Shown: piece by piece, positions 12,501-22,213 of the stretch | Layout: each line of letters begins with the position of its first letter | Position numbering within the stretch: the stretch's first letter is position 1 | The notes under the pieces: model-generated | Seen by the model: only the letters and a program-made list of their open reading frames with translations | The model's database searches: none | Told to the model about the DNA's origin: nothing | NCBI RefSeq assembly: GCF_007655135.1 | Contig: NC_045128.1 | Span: forward strand, 15,764,230-15,828,229 | Source: Punica granatum | Taxonomy: Eukaryota; Streptophyta; Magnoliopsida; Myrtales; Lythraceae | Direction: 5' to 3' | DNA length: 64,000 bases | Translations under genes and position numbers: made by a program

Positions 12501-15500
12501 CAATTGTTGGCAGCTTTGATTTTGATAGACCACGTTTCAGCTTTTTCCGAAAGTCAGCAGATAGTGCAAGAGTGGCAGAGAAAACGAGAGTCTGCCTCTT
12601 CTTTCTTTGCACATTTGACACTGTCACACAATTTTGTGTATCCTGTGAGTCCCCTCTCAAAGAGCCATTGCTCAAGGGAAGCATATCAATTATCGATTGC
12701 AGCTCCCGGAAATGTCCATTTTCAATCATCCGGTCAGCTTCATCAAGTACAAAGAATGACAAAGAATGTAACTGCAAATTTAAAAAGTGGAGTGGGTCAA
12801 CAGAATAAACTCCAATAAAGAAGCCGACAAAGAACGCTTTCCAATGAGTACTTTGGGGATAGATGCATTAGTGTTATGATCCCTTACAAAACAATTTACA
12901 GAAAATGAAGAAGACGTACACGTAAAAATTTATTCCAAATAAGCATTCAAATTAGAGGAATGCAAACATCTACCATCTGCAGTAAGAAAATTATGGACTA
13001 AAATGATGCACAACTAGGGGTTGATTATTCAGAAAAAATTAATTTGGTGCAAAATAAGAAGAGAAATTAATTTTCTTAGATGAAGACAGATATTCTTGAG
13101 CATGATCAGTCAAACTTTTCAAGTGTTTCAGCCCATTTAAAGACTATTCTAAATTTTCTATGTGATTTTACTTTCTTTTTTATTTGTTTATTTATTCATT
13201 ATTTTTATATGTTTATTTTTTTATTTTTTATTTTTATTTTTGAGAAGTGAGAGTATGTTTAATTAGGCTGTACTTTGTGAAAAGTCTACTTCAAAGGTCA
13301 TCTTAAGATAAGAGTCAATTCCAAATGGTTTCATTTATTACTGATCCAATCTAGAACCTATGGCTTGTTTGGGATTAGAGTTGAGTTAAAGCCCAACTCT
13401 ACTCTAACTTTATATATATATTTAATTGGGTTGTAATGATTGTGTTGTTGAATTATGAGAAAAAATGTGAAAAAGTAATGAATAGTTGAGAGACAATAAT
13501 GATTGTGTCGTTGAATTGTGAAAAAAATAATGAATAGTTGAGAGGATTTAGTATTAAAAATTGAATTGAATGGTTAAAAAAATTAATGGGAAAAGTAATA
13601 ATTGTATTGTTGAAATGAAGATAAGTGGTGTTAAGTGGAGTATTGTAGAGTAGAATTAAAAAATAACACTAAAACCAAACATGAAATAAGAAACTATATA
13701 AGTTTCTTTACGTGTATTTTCATGTCAGTCAATGAAATTATATAATTTCAACATCTCTAGTGTATAGTTGATTGCTAATTTTCGAATTTGATCTTATAAG
13801 AAGTGAGTCCAACAGATGGACACTTTCCACACTTTAGCATGCTTCATTTCTTATCAACCAAACTATGTTCTGCATCATAATTTATCTGAATGATCGAATA
13901 CATGCGACAATGCACAATTAAGTTTTATTTTATTACATATTTAAATCTTCTAACATAATGAAATTCAATTCATTTCATTCAATAGGATCCATGCATCCAT
14001 GTTACCTCAACAAGATGGATTTCACCTCCAGACATGAGTTCCCATAATCTCCCTGGAGTTCCAACCACCACCTCTGGCCTTGCTTTTAGAAGTCTCTCTT
14101 GCTTCTGAGGTGCCACCCCTCCAACAATAGGAACTACCCTAATATTTGAATCTTTGGATACAGCTTGGAGATGATTGGTTACCTAATGATTATAAAAAGG
14201 ATCAGGATTCTCCAGCAGAAAAATTGGAGAACTGTAAAGAGCACTTAACTCTTTGCCCATTGGATTAGACTTTAGAGTAGCAAGAAGCTATATTTCCTCT
14301 GATTTATCTGCTGTAGCGAGTCAATAGTGTACCTGAAGAGCGAGTTCCCTAGTAGGAGTGATGATAAGAGCCCGTAAAACACCTTTGGGAGCATATTTTT
14401 CTGCTTCCTCTCCTTTCTCACTTCGCATCCTTTCTACCTTTTCCTGTTCCTCATGGAGTCGTTGCATGATGGGCAAACCAAAAGCAAGTGTTTTTCCTGA
14501 CCCTGTCTCTGCAGCACCTATGACATCCTGTGCGATGGGCAAACTCAGAAAATCTTTCGAATCACTGGCACAAAAATCAGCATAAAAATTTACTCTGAGG
14601 ACCTGAACCAACCTTCCCTTCATGAGCAGCTTTAGGAATACATTTTTCCTGTATCGGTGTCGGTTCCTTAAATCCAAGCCTATGAATAGATTTCATAATC
14701 AAAGGATGTAACCGTAACTTATTCCAAGCTTGGAACTCGGGATCGTCTAACCCCTCATCATCAGCATCTCCATCGACCCCATTAACTGTTAAAATCGAAC
14801 AGTATAAAGGCTCTCATATATAACACCGTCCCATACATGCTGAATTGCATTTAAAACAACTCAAAACATGGACTCAGTATCAAGTGAAAGGAAGTGTGGC
14901 GGCTTACCATCTGCAGTACCATTTACATCTTGGGCACTCTCAATCGATTCCTCATTGTTTTCCTCCTCCATCGTCGTGGTCTTCTGCTTCTCCTTCTTCT
15001 TCTTCTCCTTCTTCTTCTTCTTCTTACTCTTTACCTTTTCCTCCTGCTTTCCTTCTGCGGCCTCATCACTTTCCCCTTCAACGCCACCCGTATGCTTCTT
15101 TTCCTTGAATACCCCGGTTCTCATGGGTTTCTGCTCGCCAGCTGTCGGAATAGCCAAACCGTATTCGGCTTCATCAATCTCTTCAAGCGACAGGAAACCT
15201 GCAAGCGTTCATATATTCTGCTACATCATTCACCGCAACAGCCAAACTAACGTCCCCAATGTCCAATAGAACCCAATGATTTCTTCCCAAAAGCATTACT
15301 TCTACGTTCGGCATTCTCTCTGATTACCTACAAGTGTGCAACAGAGGCAATGGAGTTGAAAATTGATGCTAAGGAGAGAGCGAGACTAACCCCCGTCGAG
15401 CTCATTAGAGCCAGTGAAGAGAGAGAAGGCGGGGTCGTCGGCCTCGCCGGGAAGAGCGGAACTCCACGGTAGCGAGTCAATGGATTCGGGTTCAACTCCC

Positions 15501-15556
15501 GGGTGAGTCCTTTTCCTCTTCAAGTTTTTCTTTCGGGGTCGGAGCTCGCTGCCCAT
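3535..15556 (-). CDS. RH13: DEAD-box ATP-dependent RNA helicase, MAK5/DDX24 type (plant RH13), 15 exons
   Basis: Exons (minus): 15556-15391, 15198-14908, 14785-14613, 14527-14333, 14182-14006, 12771-12383, 11372-11198, 9801-9679, 9565-9449, 8395-8291, 6966-6826, 6723-6658, 6313-6152, 3762-3681, 3590-3535. All introns are GT-AG and the joined frame is open for 805 residues. Visible motifs: Q motif (FKEPTPIQ, Gln about 198), motif I AETGSGKT 216-223, PTRELA 268-273, TPGR 317-320, DEAD 344-347, SAT 399-401, ARGLD about 542-546, HRSGRTAR 567-574. A Lys-rich stretch (about 110-128) and a basic C-terminal tail fit nucleolar targeting. The insert between DEAD and SAT, the [13 protein letters not shown] N-terminus and the length match MAK5/DDX24, known to act in 60S ribosomal subunit maturation. 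The start is the first ATG before the conserved N-terminus. No breaks were seen, so it is probably functional. The RH13 name is from family recognition, not a search. Confidence 0.93.
5362..5958. repeat. ~600 bp foldback element in the last large intron of RH13
   Basis: The left arm starts GGTTGGTTTTTAGATAATAA and the right arm, read on the other strand, starts GGTCTTGTTTGTTTTTCAAA. The arms stay complementary for roughly 200-250 bp each (modules around TTTACYCAACTC and ACAATATAATMATTAT). They meet in a central palindrome at about 5600-5745 with TATATAYATGCATGTATATA and ATCAATATATTTATCAACACT repeated in inverse. This is a near-complete hairpin MITE sitting in the intron between exons 13 and 14. 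Transcribed, it would form a long dsRNA stem. Confidence 0.7.
7097..7212. repeat. Purine/pyrimidine foldback in a RH13 intron
   Basis: A GAGGGAGATGGAGGGAATGG-type purine block is followed about 60 bp later by CTCCTCTCCTCCCTTTCC, roughly its inverse complement. It lies in the intron between exons 10 and 11. It looks like a small inverted-repeat element. The open frames across it are low-complexity and not genes. Confidence 0.45.
7422..7560. repeat. Two direct ~40 bp repeats in a RH13 intron
   Basis: GAAGGTACATAATTGAGTAT near 7430 and GAAGGTGCATAATTGAGCAT near 7526 are direct repeats about 95 bp apart, next to a T-rich run. This may be a decayed retroposon or a local duplication. Identity unknown. 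Confidence 0.4.
8557..8741 (+). mobile_element. tRNA-derived SINE with 16 bp target duplications
   Basis: A perfect 16 bp direct repeat (ATCTAATACTGCAGGG) flanks the body at 8541-8556 and 8742-8757. The body contains a B-box-like GAGTTCGAAACC near 8602 and a GC-rich 3' half ending in an A-rich tail (AAAAAATAAAATAAAAAA). This is the structure of a tRNA-derived SINE inserted in the intron between exons 9 and 10 of RH13. Oddly, TTTAATTGCTAGTTTATGAA occurs both just before the left duplication and at the start of the body. Confidence 0.8.
13368..13690 (-). repeat. MITE family M (copy 2) in RH13 intron 5
   Basis: Reverse-complement copy of the element at 25-345: GTTTGGGATTAGAGTTGAGT start, internal TAATGATTGTGTTGTTGAAT modules, GAATAGTTGAGAG repeats, and a TAAAACCAAACATG end. 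It lies within the intron between exons 5 and 6 and does not touch the splice sites. Confidence 0.7.
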
Positions 15557-15570
15557 GGCGGCCGCAAGAC

Positions 15571-15573
<3 letters not shown>

Positions 15574-15607
<34 letters not shown>
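15574..15607 (-). repeat. (GA)n / (CT)n microsatellite in the RH13 5' UTR
   Basis: Perfect GA repeat of about 17 units on the plus strand, which is a CT tract 18 bases upstream of the RH13 start codon on the sense strand. CT-rich 5' UTR tracts are common in plant housekeeping genes. Length polymorphism is likely. Confidence 0.8.
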
Positions 15608-15610
<3 letters not shown>

Positions 15611-15899
15611 GGGGGAGGTTCCAGGGACGGAATAGCTGCAAAGACACAGCGGCTGGAGGGCAGGAGCAGATCGTCGCCGGTCAGAGGTTGCCGCGATGGG
15701 AGACGGGAAAGGGCGGCAATGGCAGGTCGAAGCAGCAGCCCCCGTCACAGAGCAACAATGCAAAGACACTTTCGCAGAGAAGGAGATGGAGAAGAATTAG
15801 CGAATGAATGGGCTGGGCCTGGTCATAAGGCCCATATGGTTCTTATAAAGAAGGACCATTTTTTTCTGGAAGTCCATGAGTTAGACCATAGTAGATAGA

Positions 15900-16104
15900 G
15901 AAGGGAAAATATAGGGTGCGGAGAGTTTCACCGGTGAGAATTGAATACAATGACCTCTTGCCAAGTTGTGGCTGTGCCACATCTCCATTCTCTAGAACAC
16001 TAATTTCAATTGTGATTCTAGCTTTAGGTGGCTTTCGGTTCGATTCTTGTTAAATTATGAGAAATGTTAATTAGAAGCTTGCATCATAGGAGCTTTGCTA
16101 CTTG
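15900..16104. other. RH13 upstream spacer
   Basis: Short spacer between the RH13 5' region and a LINE remnant. No TATA box or protein was recognized. Confidence 0.3.
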
Positions 16105-16285
16105 ATATGTGTTAATGACAGCTTAGAGGGATACTTTAAATGTCCGAAATGGGTAAGGCAAGGAGATCCGCTCTGCCCCTACCTTTTTATTGTTGCAATA
16201 GAGATTTTGACACAATTTCTGAACGAGGTTCTTGTTAGTGGAAGAATAGCATATCACCCTTACTGTTCCAAGATAAAGCTAAATC
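16105..16285 (+). pseudogene. LINE (L1-type) reverse transcriptase fragment, part 1
   Basis: The translation contains a segment like NDSLEGYFK followed by VRQGDPLCPYLFIVAIEIL, the RQGDPLSPYLF motif of plant L1 (non-LTR) reverse transcriptases, and then YHPYCSKIKL. The motif that should follow with the catalytic Asp pair is missing because a MITE lies there. It is a dead fragment without a complete ORF. Confidence 0.75.
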
Positions 16286-16455
16286 AATTTAATTTTTAAT
16301 AATAAATTCTCTCTATTATTAATTACTTTTTCCACAATTCAACAATATAATCATTACTTTTTTTTAATTATTCATTATTTTTTCACACATTTTCTCATAA
16401 TTCAACATCTCAATCATTACAAATAAATTAAAATTAAAATTCAATTCAACTCAAT
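16286..16455 (+). repeat. MITE family M fragment (copy 3) inside the LINE
   Basis: AATTTTTAATAATAAATTCT followed by CAATATAATCATTAC and TTCTCATAATTCAAC modules and an ATTCAACTCAATAG end match the 3' half of the element at 25-345. It separates two pieces of one LINE reading frame, so it either inserted there or marks a deletion junction. Confidence 0.6.
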
Positions 16456-16610
16456 AGTTTGAAGGATGGGAGTATGCCTGTGATGTACTTGGGGGTTCCT
16501 TTAGTCCCTGGTCGACTTACTGACAAGGAGTGCCAACCTTCGATAGAAAATATAACTAAGAGGAATATTCACATCATGGATCTTGCCAAGTACGGGGTAT
16601 TACACTGTGC
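16456..16610 (+). pseudogene. LINE reverse transcriptase fragment, part 2
   Basis: The translation contains DGSMPVMYLGVPLVPGRL followed by a D-x-x-C-Q-P-like stretch, the YLGVPL region downstream of the catalytic core in plant L1 reverse transcriptases. It has the same polarity as the fragment at 16105-16285. Roughly 100 residues of the core, including the metal-binding Asp pair, are absent between the two. Confidence 0.72.
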
Positions 16611-16741
16611 GCCAAGCTTGGGCCTGCGTGCCTAGTTTTTCTTTGAGGCTTGCGAGCCTATTGTCAGTTAGTAGCCCATGAGTGATGGATTATTAAGTAT
16701 ATTTTTTCGGTACGTATTATGATATTCAGAAACTCAATGGG

Positions 16742-17163
16742 TGTTACGATAAAAAAAATCAACACAAGTGCACGCTATCGCTCAAGTAATAAAGTGAGAG
16801 TAGAGTATGTTCCCACAAAGACGTAACTCGACTTCTATCGAGTACTAAAATTATATCAACCTACTCTTATCCAAAGAGTCGAATTTCAAATAATTTTTCT
16901 AAACTAATTAAATTGACTAAAACAAGAAATTAATTAAGACTAAAAATCAATGGCAATGGACCTAGAGTGTACATTTGTACTCAACGATTAATCTCGAGTC
17001 TATTCCTCTTTCCTAATAATATTGAATAAATAAATTGTTAGTCTAGGATTCTAATGTCTTCCTATCTCTCTCCCGAGCATCTAGGAACGTACTCTCTTGT
17101 TAATAATCGCTCACTCTATTCCTAGGCAAGACGATTAGTGAGAAACTGTTACGAATAAACCCT
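16742..17163 (-). mobile_element. Truncated LTR (3' LTR portion) of an LTR-element remnant
   Basis: This segment (TGTTACGATAAAA..., then AAGTGCACGCTATCGCTCAA, GACTTCTATCGAGTACTAAA) is about 85-90 percent similar by eye to 17569-17990. The similarity fades near 17163. Read on the minus strand it is the 3' portion of an LTR ending in ...GTAACA. The 5' portion of this LTR has been deleted. Confidence 0.65.
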
Positions 17164-17568
17164 TACTCCACCAGCCCGAGTTGTATGTGTTAAAGTATGA
17201 ATTCAAAGTCAGGCATTGCTCAGTTGCATGGCAGTCTCCAGAAAGATCATAGTTAATTAGTGGGTTTTCAAATCTTCGGATGTCATCAAGTACATCGCCC
17301 ATATTCAAGAGTGTAGCCCTTTGTGTGGCAAATTCTGTAGACACCTCTGGTTCAATAACAGTTGCTTCTACACCTGGCCTAATACACTTTGCCAGCCATT
17401 GATAATTTGTCGATGCCATCACAAGACACTAATCTCCTTGCAAATCAAGAAAACAGATAATAATTAAGTAAAAGCTAGAAAAAATAAAAGTCTGAACAAA
17501 TAATAGACTGATTGGTATTAATATCAATAGAAGTAAAGACTTGGTCCCCGGAAACGGCGCCAAAAACT
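17164..17568 (-). mobile_element. Residual internal region of the LTR element, with a 95-residue open frame
   Basis: About 400 bp between the two LTR pieces, containing the primer site at its right end and an open frame at 17422-17135 (minus, 95 residues) that starts MMASTNYQWL and runs into the truncated LTR. I do not recognize the protein. It could be the start of a gag-like ORF or captured host sequence. The element is not autonomous. Confidence 0.5.
17545..17562 (-). other. Primer binding site, tRNA-Asp type
   Basis: On the minus strand the sequence TGGCGCCGTTTCCGGGGA lies 6 bases inside the LTR edge. It differs by one base from TGGCGCCGTTGCCGGGGA, the well-known tRNA-Asp-complementary primer site of plant Ty3/gypsy elements of the Tat/Athila/Ogre group. 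This fixes the polarity of the element as minus. Confidence 0.75.
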
Positions 17569-18702
17569 TGTTACGATAAGAATGTATCAATGCAAGTGCA
17601 CGCTATTGCTCAAGCAATAAAGTCAGAGTAGAGTATTGTTCCCATAGACCCCCAACTCGACTTCTATCGAGTACTAAAATTGTACTAACCAATTATTATC
17701 CAGACAGTCAAATTTCAGATGATTTCTCTAAACAAATTAAATTGACTAAAAGCAAGTAAATTGATTAAGATTAAAAATCAATGGCAATGGACCTAGCGTG
17801 TACAATTTCACTCAACAATTAATCTCAAGTTTATTCCTCTCTCCTAATAACGTCAAATAAACAAATTGTTAATCTAGAATTCTAACGTCTTCATATCCCT
17901 CTCCCGGGCATCACATGAACGTATTCTCTTGTAAATAATCGCTCACTCTAAGACAATTAACAAGAACCCATTAAGAATCAATCCTATTTCGACTACCTAA
18001 GGCGAGCAGGTATCTTGTCATCCTTTACGCAGATAATCCCATCTTCTGACCAAGATTAATTTAGGCTATTCCTATCATAGCTAAACCTAGAATTCCCCTC
18101 CCGAGTTCATCTAGATTACCAAATCATCTCAATCGGTGGACAATCAATTGAAAAGCATTAAGCATAAATAGAAATAAACAACTGAAACTTCATCCGATAA
18201 AATCAAGAGAGAGTTCACAACTCTCAATCAATTGTAATGATCCATCGTAACCCTAGAAAAAAGAAATTTATTCATGCTAAATATAATGAAAACCATCATT
18301 TGATAACAGATAGATAGCATAGAGACAAGAAAAGTAAAAGATCGTCAGAAGGAACGCGACGTCGGACCCGTCTTCTCGAACTTCTCCTTGCTCCAGGCGT
18401 CTCCCTTCGAATGTGGCTCTCCCCTTTGAACGTTCAGCCTCTCACCTTTGATGCCCAAAAAGATTTTCCTCATACAAGAATGTCTCCCCAGAATCTATTT
18501 CCTAATTTTCCTCTTATTTCCCACCTTTCTCTCAAGAATATGCCCATAATAAATCACAATCTTGTTTCCATAGATAATTACCCCAAATATCTCTAGAATA
18601 TATCTCTTTGAAACCCAAAATGTCTTAAAGAAATCCCGGTAAGAGAATCAGGTCGGTTTGGGCAGCAGCATTAGTGCTACAGCACCGAGAATTTTATGCT
18701 TA
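17569..18702 (-). mobile_element. 5' LTR and adjoining sequence of the tRNA-Asp-primed element
   Basis: The LTR abuts the primer site (TGTTACGATAAG on plus). Its left ~420 bp pairs with 16742-17163. The far edge is uncertain: sequence of similar character runs to about 18702, where the 3.5 kb duplicated segment begins. The open frame at 18411-18596 is LTR sequence and not a gene. Confidence 0.5.
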
Positions 18703-18768
18703 GGCATTTCCGAATCTGTCCACTTCTGGCAGGCATTTACCTTTAGCATGATAAGATCATACCATGAA

Positions 18769-20110
18769 GTGCTAATTAGGACAAATTCATCTAGCTTATC
18801 ACACCTTAAGCATTTGTTATCCAAAACACTAAAATGAATGATAAGTTTAGTTCAACAAGTGATAACAGGGACAATTTGCGCTAACTTAGCATACATTCCT
18901 CATGCTTTATCACAAATATTTCAACCCGTGATAAGTTCTATACAGAAAGTGATAACTACCCCCACTTCAACGAACTTATCACATCATGTGCAAAGATTGT
19001 CAGAAAATGCCCATCCTAATATAAGCCTGGTTGCAGAAGTGATAATCCCACAAATTCAACTAAGTTATCACATAGTGCATTGTACTTATCTCGATAAACC
19101 TTCACCATGATGAGCATACACCGTGAAGTGATAATTACAACAAATTAACCTAACTTATCACACTTTAACAATTGGATATTTTAAAAGAGGAAATTGGTGA
19201 CAGGTTGGGTTCAACAAGTGGTAACAGTGCCGACTTATCATACTTTGCACATGAATCATCGTATTTTTCCAAACTGCGATAACTCTTCTTTAGTAAAAGA
19301 TAACTAGCCCAATTTCAACAAACTTATCAAATCACGTGCACACGTTATCGAAAAACTCTCTTACGAAGATAAACCCTGTTCCTCAAGTGATAACTCCACA
19401 AATTGAACCAGATTATCACATACTACAGATAAGTTATCTCGTTATCCCTTTAAAATGATAATCTTACGCCGGCAAGTGATAATAGGACCATTGTGGTAAC
19501 TTATCACATCTTAACCGCTGATTATCCCAAAAGTTACATCGGCTCATAAGTTTAGTTCAAGAAGTGATAAAAATGGCACTTTGTACTAACTTATCATACA
19601 TTCTACATCATTTATTACATATTTTTCAAACTCTGATAAACTCTCTTCACGAAGGGATACTAGCCCCAATTCAACGAATTTATCACATCATGTGCTGAGC
19701 TTATCGGAAAATTCCCTTTCTAAGATAAGCTGGTTCAATAAGTCATAACCCCACAAATTGAACTAAGTTATCACTTATTATAATTTACTTATCAAGATGT
19801 TCTTTTATTGTGATAAGTTCACGCCGCGGTGTGATAAATACCACAACTTCGGCTTGCTTGTCACACCTTATCTACAGGTTATTCCGAAAGTCCACTGTGC
19901 TGATAAGATGCATCCATTATGTCATAACGAAGCCAACTTCTTCTAAATTATCATACATTTGTACCAGTATTATCACATATTTTAAAAAATGTTTTTATAC
20001 CTGTTTGACAAGTGATAACACCACAAACTAATCTATCACATGTTCTACTCTAATTATCAGTCAAATCTTCAAATAAGATTTCGTGATATCCGCGGTTCGA
20101 CAAAAATAAT
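18769..20110. repeat. 90 bp tandem array with paired TGATAA/TTATCA boxes, copy A
   Basis: The anchor GTGATAA (or a one-base variant) recurs at 18769, 18859, 18949, 19039, 19128, 19218, 19297, 19387, 19476, 19564, 19654, 19742, 19831, 19921 and 20012, so the period is 88-91 bp with one shorter step. About 20 bases after each anchor comes the inverse motif TTATCA, so every unit has a small inverted repeat. Units are diverged (about 60-70 percent alike) but the boxes are conserved. The open frames in the array, with 30-residue periodicity, follow from the period being a multiple of three. Confidence 0.85.
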
Positions 20111-20547
20111 AACAAAAATTCAACTATGTTATCAAATCGTGCTATGTGGTTATTATCATGATCTCATTATGTGATACGTCCAGCTCAATAATTAAGTAAT
20201 AACAACATTCTTTTACTTCTTTATTACTTTTGTACAGTGTTTATCACAATTGACGTATCTTATCTTGTCATAATCAAATATCATGTCATAAATATACTAA
20301 ATTGAACCTACTTATCACTTCTTGCACGTTGATTATCTCTAAATATTTATTGTGTGATAAGCTCTTTTTTTGCATTAATTCTCTCCTCTCGAGTTAATTT
20401 TCCAGTGTTAAAAAGTTAATTATTAATATTTTTTTATTAGTCATATCAATTTTTAATATTTTAAAATTAAATGTCCTATTTTTCGTTATCATTTACCCTA
20501 AAACCACAAATAATACGAGATTTAAAAAATTAATTAATTAATTTTCC

Positions 20548-20569
20548 GGTAACCGATGAACCGGTTACC
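20548..20569. repeat. Perfect 8 bp stem-loop
   Basis: GGTAACCG and CGGTTACC are separated by 6 bases. In the other copy (29361-29382) the same hairpin is followed by a second stem-loop. Role unknown. Confidence 0.6.
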
Positions 20570-22213
20570 CCCCGTCTGCGGTATGATATCGCCAGCAGTT
20601 TGCTAAAGCCTCCCTACTAATTATATAAAATTTCAATGCAACAAAGTCATCGTCGCTGATTAAAAAATCTAAGCATTTTCTTATTAGAATAAGTGAAGAT
20701 AAAGTAAAAAAGTCAGGGATAAGAGCAACTTTGTGAATAATCAAAGAATATATATATATTTGTTCATTTTGTAACATTGCCTAACAAATAAATATACATT
20801 TAAATTTGGACAGGAAAATCACATGTCATTTTGTGAATAAAAAAAGAACAAACGTTTATTTTTTACTCTTAGTGGCTGTACTTTAATACAAATACCTCCA
20901 AGTCCCATGTGATTGACCCGATTCACCCATCCAAACAAGCCTGCCTTTGACTGCTATTAAGAACGTGGCACCCTCACACTTCTACCATAGTAGAATTTAG
21001 ATTGATATTTTAAAATCATTTTTCATATACCACGATTATTTTACTTCTCTATATAATTGGTGACCTTGCTCATTACCTGATAGATTAGTTGGCTTCTGAT
21101 TGACACAGCGACTCTCATCGTAAAAATCCAAAATTTGAGTAAGGTTGAAGTGATATGCTATTTACACAGCCTGTGCGCGGACTTTTCTGTCCAGCATTTC
21201 TATATGAGAGAATTCATGTTATTTACAGGGATGTCTTTTTTACAAAGAAAAACTTTCCCTGCTAAATTATTTATGTTTAGTTATAAACTCGTATAATTTT
21301 AAATACTAGGTAAAAATACTTATGCTTCGCTGCAGGTTCAAATATGTCGCAAATGATTCTTACGCACATGTAATATTAAAAAATTATTATTTCTTATACT
21401 CACTTATCTATTAATAATGACAATATCTTAAAATAATGTGTTCAGAATGTTCATAGGGTCATGAATTATACTTATAAGGAAAGTCCATAAATTATAAACT
21501 CATTATAAATAACTATCATTATTATATTTAGTTGATCTTATTATAGAAATTCAAATATTCGAAATAATCAAGCATAGAAAACATCAGACAAAAATATAAT
21601 ATGGTGATATTATTTTTAGTATGATAACTTGCACTTCATTGCGCGTCCGTTTTTTTAAGAAATCTAACCACCATATCGAGATAATATTTGTTCTCCTTTT
21701 TGTATATTCCAATACAAAGAAACACTATTGCATCTAAAATTTTATACAATCTTTAAATGTATTCTTTTTATGTAAACTCATTCAAATATATAGACTTCTA
21801 GATATAACTTTCTACATATATTAACATCATGATCATTTTTTTTATATCTTTTTTCATTGACACTACACTTGACTTTATGATTATTCTATCAAATTAAAAT
21901 TTAGTATGATTTATTGTACAAATTTAGTTGAGTTCATCCTATGTTTTTTTATGAGAGCTTATAATGAGTGACAAACTTTATTGCAAGCACATGTTTATTT
22001 TAAAATTTTAAGTTGGTACATGGTGGAACCCATTCTTCCTAGATGTTCTTAATTTTTCAATGTGAGTTTTACCTCAACTATAGGGATATTTATTCATATT
22101 ATCATTTATGATATCATTATCTTTCTTCTATAGTAGGCACTCTAAATGCTTAAACGTGTTGACTATTGACTAGAAAGCTTATTGTTTTGTTTTTAAGTGG
22201 TATGAATATATAA

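Larger units (their letters stand above)
18703..22213. repeat. 3.5 kb duplicated segment, copy A
   Basis: From GGCATTTCCGAATCTG to GAATATATAA this segment matches 27517-31010 base for base with only scattered differences (a few percent by eye) plus one ~30 bp deletion in copy B near 30075. It consists of a 90 bp tandem array (left), a stem-loop pair near 20548 and an AT-rich right half of about 1.6 kb with no recognizable protein. Flanking sequences differ on both sides. No terminal inverted repeat or TG...CA ends were identified. Confidence 0.85.

Noticed and set aside
14358..14585. Plus-strand frames opposite RH13 exons (also 12404-12818 and 14845-15269)
   Set aside because: Shadows of the helicase exons, which carry conserved motifs on the minus strand.
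15386..15769. Longer RH13 N-terminus starting at 15769
   Set aside because: The extra residues come from the CT microsatellite and 5' UTR; the ATG at 15556 gives the expected family N-terminus.
18838..19110. 90-residue open frame in the tandem array (and its twin at 27652)
   Set aside because: It is explained by the 90 bp period being a multiple of three. It has no protein family signature and other units break the frame.
18769..20110. CRISPR-like array
   Set aside because: Eukaryotic DNA; the whole 90 bp unit repeats in degenerate form, without constant repeats and unique spacers.
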